Part shown: piece by piece, positions 6,518 to 10,166 of the stretch
Layout: each line of letters starts with the position of its first letter
Numbering within the stretch: the stretch's first letter is position 1
From: AC-69 sp044869895
GTDB lineage: Bacteria > Actinomycetota > UBA4738 > HRBIN12
Direction: 5' to 3'
Assembly (NCBI GenBank): GCA_044869895.1
Contig: JBIOXZ010000170.1
Coordinates: 1-10,166, forward strand
DNA: 10,166 nt
The notes under the pieces: generated by a model
Told to the model about the DNA's origin: nothing
Database searches by the model: none
What the model saw: the letters and a program-made list of their open reading frames with translations, nothing else
Translations under genes and position numbers: made by a program

Positions 6518-7861
6518 ATGTCGACGGTCAGCCGACGCCGTTCGGTTCCCCCTGGACCTGAGCTCACTCGTCTGGCGGCCCTCCGTGCGTTCCAACGTGA
6601 TCCGATCGGGCTCCTGACCCAGGCCGCCAGCTTCGGCGACGTCTCGTATCTCAACCTCCCCCGGTTCCCCGCCTTCCTGCTGAACCACCCCGACCTCATC
6701 CACGAGGTGCTGGTGACCGGGAACCAGAGGTTCATGAAGGGCCCGACGATGCAGGCGGCCAAGCTCGTGCTGGGGGAGAGCCTGCTGACCAGCGAGGGGG
6801 ACGGTCATCGGCGGCAGCGGCGGATGATCCAGCCGATCTTCCACCACGACCGGATCGAGGGCTTCGGGGATGTGATGGTGGAGCGCGCGGCTCGCGCGTC
6901 CGAACGGTGGCGGGCGGGGGAGATCCTGGACATTCATCGAGAGATGGCGGGGCTCACGCTCGCCGTCGTCGTGGCGACGGTCTTCGGAACCGATATCGAG
7001 GACGAGGAAACGCGCTCGGTGGGCCAAGCGCTGGCCCTCCAGCTCTCGATGTTCGGCAGGGTGTTCTCACCCCTCTTCCGGCTATCGATGCGGCTGCCCC
7101 TGCCGGCGAACCGGCGATTCGAGCGGTCCAAGGCGGCGCTCGACGCCGTGATCGATCGGATGATCGCCAGGCGCCGTTCGACCGGCGCGACCGGCGAGGA
7201 TGTGCTGTCCCTCCTGATCCGGGCGCAGGAGGACGGTGCCGGGATGAGCGATGCACAGGTTCGCGACGAGGCGATGACGCTGTTCCTTGCCGGCCACGAG
7301 ACCACGTCGAACGCGCTCACCTGGACCTGGTACCTGCTCTCCCAGCACGCGGACGTGGAGGCGAGGCTCCACGCCGAGCTGGACGAGGTCCTCGGGGGCC
7401 GACCGCCCACGGTTGCCGACGTTCCGCGCCTGCGGCTCACCGAGATGGTCCTCACGGAGTCGATGCGGCTCCTCCCGCCGGCCTGGGCCATCGGCCGCCG
7501 GGCGCTGGTGAACCACCATGCCGGCTCGTACGTCGTCCCGGCCGGCAGCGTCGTGATCGTGTCCCCGTATCTCGTGCACCACGACCCTCGTTGGTACGAA
7601 CACCCGGAGGCGTTCGTCCCGGAGCGATGGCGGGACGAGGAGCGGGCCAGGCGGCCCAGGAACGCGTATCTGCCGTTCGGCGCGGGGCCGAGGATGTGCG
7701 TCGGCGAGCACTTCGCCAGGATGGAGGGCGTCCTGGTCCTGGCCACCATCGCGCAGCGGTGGCGCCTCGACCTCGTGCCCGGCCATCGCGTCGAGCTCCA
7801 GCCGGTCGTCACACTCCGGCCGAAGCACGGCATGGCCATGACGACCGAACGGCGGGGATGA
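6518..7861 (+). CDS. Cytochrome P450 monooxygenase
   Basis: A heme-thiolate monooxygenase of 447 residues, soluble by sequence because there is no N-terminal membrane segment. Landmarks in order are PPGP (11-14), the C-helix region GDGHRRQRRMIQP (94-106), the I-helix oxygen-binding motif AGHETT (258-263), the K-helix ExxR as ESMR (314-317), PERW (368-371) and the heme loop FGAGPRMCVG (387-396) with the axial ligand Cys394. All core residues are intact, so it should be active. The substrate cannot be read from the sequence, and no ferredoxin or reductase gene is in the window. In the C-helix His97 stands where many P450s have Trp (WxxxR). The ATG at 6518 is chosen because it starts just before the proline-rich segment. 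GAGAGG touches it with no spacer, so initiation may be leaderless or from the in-frame GTG at 6500. The in-frame TTG at 6476 is unlikely. The stop lies 2 bases from the stop of the convergent next gene. Confidence 0.93.
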   Translation: MSTVSRRRSVPPGPELTRLAALRAFQRDPIGLLTQAASFGDVSYLNLPRFPAFLLNHPDLIHEVLVTGNQRFMKGPTMQAAKLVLGESLLTSEGDGHRRQRRMIQPIFHHDRIEGFGDVMVERAARASERWRAGEILDIHREMAGLTLAVVVATVFGTDIEDEETRSVGQALALQLSMFGRVFSPLFRLSMRLPLPANRRFERSKAALDAVIDRMIARRRSTGATGEDVLSLLIRAQEDGAGMSDAQVRDEAMTLFLAGHETTSNALTWTWYLLSQHADVEARLHAELDEVLGGRPPTVADVPRLRLTEMVLTESMRLLPPAWAIGRRALVNHHAGSYVVPAGSVVIVSPYLVHHDPRWYEHPEAFVPERWRDEERARRPRNAYLPFGAGPRMCVGEHFARMEGVLVLATIAQRWRLDLVPGHRVELQPVVTLRPKHGMAMTTERRG

Positions 7862-7863
7862 CG

Positions 7864-8241
7864 TCAGCGCCGGCGTGCTTGAGCGGCCGTCCGGAGGACC
7901 ATGAACGCCAGGACCATGATGGCTCCCCCTATCAGCGCCGAGGCCACTCCGATCCACCAATTGTCGTCGGCGAAATCGAAGGATCGACCGGCCAACCGCT
8001 CCCCGATGTGGACGCCCCAAAGGACCGTTCGGACGGGGAACAGCACGATCGTGCCGACCACGGACTCCACGAACCGTCGATTCACCCCGAATGGAACGCC
8101 CTGCCACAGCACCGTGTAGCCGAAGAACCCCCACACGGCGCCGATACCGCCCATCGTGGCCAGCCCCGACGCCCTGGGGTACTCGTTCCGAAGCCCCTCG
8201 GTCCGCCCGGGCTGGGCACCGCCGTCCTCGCCGTCGCTCAC
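7864..8241 (-). CDS. Small three-helix membrane protein of unknown function
   Basis: I do not recognise this family. Read on the - strand it gives 125 residues: a polar, Gly/Glu-rich N-terminus (1-25), then three hydrophobic segments at about 26-48 (GLATMGGIGAVWGFFGYTVLW), 57-79 (FVESVVGTIVLFPVRTVLWGV) and 94-117 (NWWIGVASALIGGAIMVLAF), ending in a basic tail RTAAQARRR. Third codon positions are strongly G/C and the hydrophobic pattern is coherent, unlike the opposite-strand frame. The GTG at 8241 is preferred because AGGGAG lies 9 bases upstream (8251-8256 on the - strand). ATG codons at 8283 and 8289 are in frame and would add 14-16 residues but lack a ribosome site and would run into the start of the divergent gene. 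Possible membrane adaptor or transport helper, but nothing supports a specific role. Confidence 0.7.
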   Translation of the reverse strand: MSDGEDGGAQPGRTEGLRNEYPRASGLATMGGIGAVWGFFGYTVLWQGVPFGVNRRFVESVVGTIVLFPVRTVLWGVHIGERLAGRSFDFADDNWWIGVASALIGGAIMVLAFMVLRTAAQARRR

Positions 8242-8274
8242 CCCGCCAGTCTCCCTGTTGACGGCGGGGTCCAG

Positions 8275-8280
8275 TAGGCT
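8275..8280 (+). promoter_or_regulatory. Candidate -10 box for leaderless expression of the PIG-L gene
   Basis: TAGGCT fits the TANNNT -10 pattern common in actinobacteria. It is 7 bases before the ATG at 8288, which would put the transcription start at or next to the A of ATG. There is no ribosome site in front of that ATG, which also fits a leaderless message. No good -35 is seen at 17 bases. Confidence 0.35.
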
Positions 8281-8287
8281 CATCGGC

Positions 8288-9001
8288 ATGGGGTACGCGA
8301 GCGCGCTCGTCCTGTTCGCCCATCCCGACGATGCCGAATACATGTGCGGCGGGACCGTCGCCGAGTGGGCTCGGAACGGGACCGAGGTCCATTACGTGAT
8401 CGTCACCGACGGGTCGGCAGGCTCGAACGAGCCGGGCAGGACCAGGGATGAGATCTCGAGGATCCGAAAGCCCGAACAGGAGGAGGCCGCACGGGTCCTC
8501 GGCGTCCGAACGGTGACGTTCCTGGACTTCGCCGACGGGATGCTCGAGGTGAGCCTGGAGACCCGCAAGGCCGTGACCCGCGAGGTGCGCCGACTCCGGC
8601 CCGAGGTGATCGTTGCGCCCGACCCGTCGAGGCTGTGGTTCGGCCGCGGGTACATCAACCACGCCGACCATCGGGCTGCGGGCGAGCTCGCGCTCTGCGC
8701 CGTCATGCCGGACGCCCCCTCCCGGCCCCAGTTCCCCGAGCTCCTGGAGGGGGGGTTCGAGCCCTACGAGGTCCCGAACCTTTGGTTGTCCACCGAGGAA
8801 CCCGATACGTACGTGGACATCACCAAGACGATCGACCTGAAGATCGAAGCCCTGACGAAACACCGGTCCCAGGGCGTCGAGGACGACCTGCAGTGGGTCC
8901 GGGACCGCGCAAAGGAGCTGGGCAAGAAGGGCGGGATGGAGTACGCGGAGGGGTTCCTGGCGTTCTCCCTGAAAGAAGAGGACGAGGAAAAGGAAGGATG
9001 A
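8288..9001 (+). CDS. PIG-L/LmbE family zinc-dependent deacetylase
   Basis: A 237-residue PIG-L-fold enzyme expected to remove N-acetyl groups from sugar-like or related small substrates using one zinc ion. The N-terminus carries LVLFAHPDDAE (7-17), with His12 and Asp15 as zinc ligands and Asp14 as probable base, then GGT (21-23) and VTDGSAGS (39-46). The third ligand is in NHADHRAAG (124-132, His128). The C-terminus (from about 190) is charged, ending in EEDEEKEG. It is shorter than the mycothiol enzymes MshB and Mca, and no mycothiol gene is nearby, so the substrate is unknown. The ATG at 8288 starts right at the first beta strand. The frame stays open to 8156, but that stretch is opposite the - strand membrane protein gene and is not conserved in character. 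The TGA overlaps the ATG of the next gene, indicating coupled expression. Confidence 0.88.
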   Translation: MGYASALVLFAHPDDAEYMCGGTVAEWARNGTEVHYVIVTDGSAGSNEPGRTRDEISRIRKPEQEEAARVLGVRTVTFLDFADGMLEVSLETRKAVTREVRRLRPEVIVAPDPSRLWFGRGYINHADHRAAGELALCAVMPDAPSRPQFPELLEGGFEPYEVPNLWLSTEEPDTYVDITKTIDLKIEALTKHRSQGVEDDLQWVRDRAKELGKKGGMEYAEGFLAFSLKEEDEEKEG

Positions 9002-9516
9002 TGGAGGACCCGGTCGACCCGGGGGACGAGGCCCCGGCCAGCCTTGATCCCGACGAGGCGAACAACGTCCGCGCGGACCTCGGCGACCTGCACGGGATGC
9101 GAGAGGTGTTCGGCCCCCAGGGAGTCAAGGGCGTGGTGATCGCCTGCCCCGACTGCGGAGAGAACCACTTCTACGAATGGGACCTCCTTCGAGAGAATCT
9201 CGAGCACATGCTGAAGACCGGTGAGCCCCGGATGCACGAGCCCGCGTTCGAGGTTCACGAGGACGAGTACATCCAGTGGGACTACGGCAAGGGCTACATC
9301 GACGCTCTCAGCGATACCGGGCTGCAGCCCGATCGTCAGATCCAGATCACCCGCTGCCCGTGGTGCGAGACGCCCTGCGACCAGGATTTCCAGTTCTGCC
9401 CGAGGTGCGGCCGGTCCCTGGCGGCCCTCCGCCTCTACCGGGAGCTCATGGCTCGGGGTATCGACGAGCGAGAGGTTCGCTCGCTCCTGGTCCGCGCGGG
9501 CTACGAGCCGTTCTGA
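8998..9516 (+). CDS. DUF5319 protein with C-terminal zinc ribbon
   Basis: A 172-residue cytoplasmic protein. After an acidic lead (1-22), residues about 23-105 match my recollection of the actinobacterial DUF5319 domain: a helix RADLGDLHGMREVF, GVKGVVIACPDCGENHFYEWDLL (43-64) with a CxxC pair (50, 53) and His57, a helix ENLEHMLKTG, HEPAFE (80-85) and WDYGKGYIDAL (94-104). The biochemical role of DUF5319 is unknown. The C-terminus adds a four-Cys zinc ribbon, CPWC (120-123) and FCPRCG (133-138), and then a helical tail (about 142-170, RLYRELMARGIDEREVRSLL), which I do not remember from typical members. ATG codons occur at 8998 and 9001. The first overlaps the PIG-L stop (ATGA), and GAGGAAAAGGAAGG at 8984-8997 serves either. 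The same frame is open far upstream only as a shadow of the PIG-L gene. Coupling to PIG-L suggests a shared process. Confidence 0.82.
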   Translation: MMEDPVDPGDEAPASLDPDEANNVRADLGDLHGMREVFGPQGVKGVVIACPDCGENHFYEWDLLRENLEHMLKTGEPRMHEPAFEVHEDEYIQWDYGKGYIDALSDTGLQPDRQIQITRCPWCETPCDQDFQFCPRCGRSLAALRLYRELMARGIDEREVRSLLVRAGYEPF

Positions 9517-9551
9517 TCGCGTCTTCCCCCCCGTCAAGGAGGCGATCAGGA
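9511..9551 (+). terminator. Hairpin at the end of the PIG-L/DUF5319 unit
   Basis: CTGATCGC (9513-9520) is perfectly complementary to GCGATCAG (9542-9549). After one mismatch, four more pairs (9522-9525 with 9537-9540, one G-T) extend the stem, leaving a C-rich loop of about 11 bases. The left arm contains the DUF5319 stop codon. No T run follows, so this is a T-less terminator or an mRNA 3'-end stabiliser (inference). Confidence 0.5.
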
Positions 9552-9585
9552 TCCAGCGGGCACTTCGCCATGAACGAGTCTTGAA

Positions 9586-9978
9586 GTGCTGCGATCCGAG
9601 GTGTACGAACCTGCTGTGGCGAAAACCGAGGCGTCGCGGCGGAGCGATCGGTGGGCGGCGACCGGGGGTGGTCAGGGCAACGCGTGGGCCGTCGTGTCGG
9701 TCGCGCTGGCCGCGCTCGGTCTGGCAGCCGTGGGGATGATCATCGCCGGAGCGTCCGGGGCGCAGCCCCTCGACTCGCTCCCGGACGGGGCGGCTTCGGG
9801 CCTGTACGGCTCGGTCCCCGGCTTCGGTCTGCTCGCGCTGCTCGCCGGCCTCGCCGGTCGGAACCGCCCCCGCAGGGCCTGGTTGGCCTGGACCGGTGCG
9901 ATCGCGGGATCCCTGCTCCTGGTGTTCGCGGCGGTCGTGGCCGTCATCCTGTTGAACGCGTTCCTGACGCTCGGGTGA
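9586..9978 (+). CDS. Small hydrophobic membrane protein of unknown function
   Basis: No family recognised. The 130-residue reading has a polar N-terminus (1-30) and hydrophobic segments at about 33-58 (AWAVVSVALAALGLAAVGMI), 75-91 (SVPGFGLLALLAGLAGR, weaker) and 101-128 (WTGAIAGSLLLVFAAVVAVI), typical of small actinobacterial DUF4190-like or 'hypothetical membrane' proteins, though a specific match cannot be claimed. The start is uncertain: GTG codons at 9586, 9601 and 9616 are in frame and none has a good ribosome site. The one giving the longest product is listed. The 69-base gap before it holds the preceding hairpin and a five-codon ATG-to-TGA frame at 9570 that is probably meaningless. 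The last 35 bases overlap the 3' end of the ligase gene on the other strand. Confidence 0.62.
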   Translation: MLRSEVYEPAVAKTEASRRSDRWAATGGGQGNAWAVVSVALAALGLAAVGMIIAGASGAQPLDSLPDGAASGLYGSVPGFGLLALLAGLAGRNRPRRAWLAWTGAIAGSLLLVFAAVVAVILLNAFLTLG

Positions 9979-10166
9979 CCGCCGGGGGCTCGAGGATGCA
10001 GTCCTCGGGCGCCTTGTCCGTCCGCAGGCCCTTGAACGACGGGGCTCGCATCTTCTTCGTGCTCTTCGTGATCTCCAGGTACTCGACCTCGCACACGATC
10101 TCGGGGCGGACGTACGTCGCGCCCTTGATCGCCTTGAGCTCGGGGTCGTCGGTGGGCGGCTCCTTC
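9944..10166 (-). CDS. ATP-dependent DNA ligase, C-terminal end (partial, N-terminus beyond window)
   Basis: Read on the - strand from the right edge, 73 residues of an open frame end in TGA at 9944-9946. They contain TYVRPEIVCEVEYLEIT and MRAPSFKGLRTDKAPEDC, the C-terminal OB-fold segment of bacterial ATP-dependent ligases of the LigD/LigC kind. This includes the RxPSFxGLRxDK motif that contacts the ATP phosphates. Such enzymes seal nicks, typically in Ku-dependent non-homologous end joining. The nucleotidyltransferase domain, any polymerase or nuclease domain, and a ku gene would lie outside the window, so LigD versus a stand-alone ligase cannot be decided. The last dozen residues after CILEPP are not conserved in character and form the antisense overlap with the + strand membrane gene. 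Confidence 0.88.
   Translation of the reverse strand, partial: KEPPTDDPELKAIKGATYVRPEIVCEVEYLEITKSTKKMRAPSFKGLRTDKAPEDCILEPPAVTRASGTRSTG

Noticed and set aside
6907..8277. A 456-codon + strand frame over the P450 gene and the - strand membrane gene
   Set aside because: It is an out-of-frame reading of the P450 (Arg/Ala/Gly-rich) continuing as antisense of the next gene, with no ribosome site or family motif.
8288..9001. Calling the PIG-L enzyme MshB or Mca of the mycothiol pathway
   Set aside because: It is shorter than those enzymes and no mycothiol gene is in the window. The zinc motifs are shared by the whole superfamily.
9944..10166. Naming the partial ligase ligD
   Set aside because: Only the C-terminal OB segment is visible, which is shared by LigD and stand-alone ATP-dependent ligases.

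Overview
The window is about 10 kb of very GC-rich, densely packed bacterial DNA with short intergenic gaps, many 4-base stop/start overlaps and several GTG starts. A deep-branching actinobacterium (Actinomycetota) is the best guess. This rests on the base composition, an arginine cluster in the actinobacterial argCJB...R-GH order, and a DUF5319 protein, a family I associate with Actinomycetota. No rRNA or marker gene is present to confirm it. I see no mobile element, CRISPR array, tRNA or other RNA gene.

Region 1 (1-5793, + strand) is an arginine biosynthesis operon: argC (5' end cut off exactly at the catalytic Cys), argJ, argB, argR, argG, argH. argC/argJ, argJ/argB, argB/argR and argG/argH each overlap by 4 bases, and only argR/argG has a real gap (31 nt). 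ArgC, ArgJ and ArgB act in the acetylated part of the pathway, with ArgJ recycling the acetyl group. ArgG and ArgH turn citrulline into arginine, and ArgR is the arginine-sensing regulator. argD and argF, which often lie between argB and argR in actinobacteria, are missing here.

Region 2 (5794-7861, + strand) holds a secreted lipoprotein of the Lipoprotein_15/COG4315 repeat type with a Gly/Tyr-rich tail. Its leader can fold so that the Shine-Dalgarno sequence is hidden. A stand-alone cytochrome P450 follows, with a small palindrome and a TTGACG hexamer just upstream.

Region 3 (7864-9550) has a small three-helix membrane protein on the - strand, convergent with the P450 and divergent from a PIG-L/LmbE-type zinc deacetylase. 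The deacetylase overlaps, by an ATGA junction, a DUF5319 protein carrying an added C-terminal zinc ribbon. A hairpin over the DUF5319 stop codon probably ends this two-gene unit.

Region 4 (9586-10166) has a small hydrophobic membrane protein on the + strand. Its 3' end overlaps, tail to tail, the C-terminal end of an ATP-dependent DNA ligase (LigD/LigC type) that enters from the right on the - strand.

Most of the window is ordinary metabolism. The points most worth following up are the DUF5319-zinc-ribbon protein coupled to the deacetylase, the switch-like leader of the lipoprotein, and substitutions at normally conserved positions in ArgJ, ArgR and ArgH. I did not find a convincing new multi-gene system.
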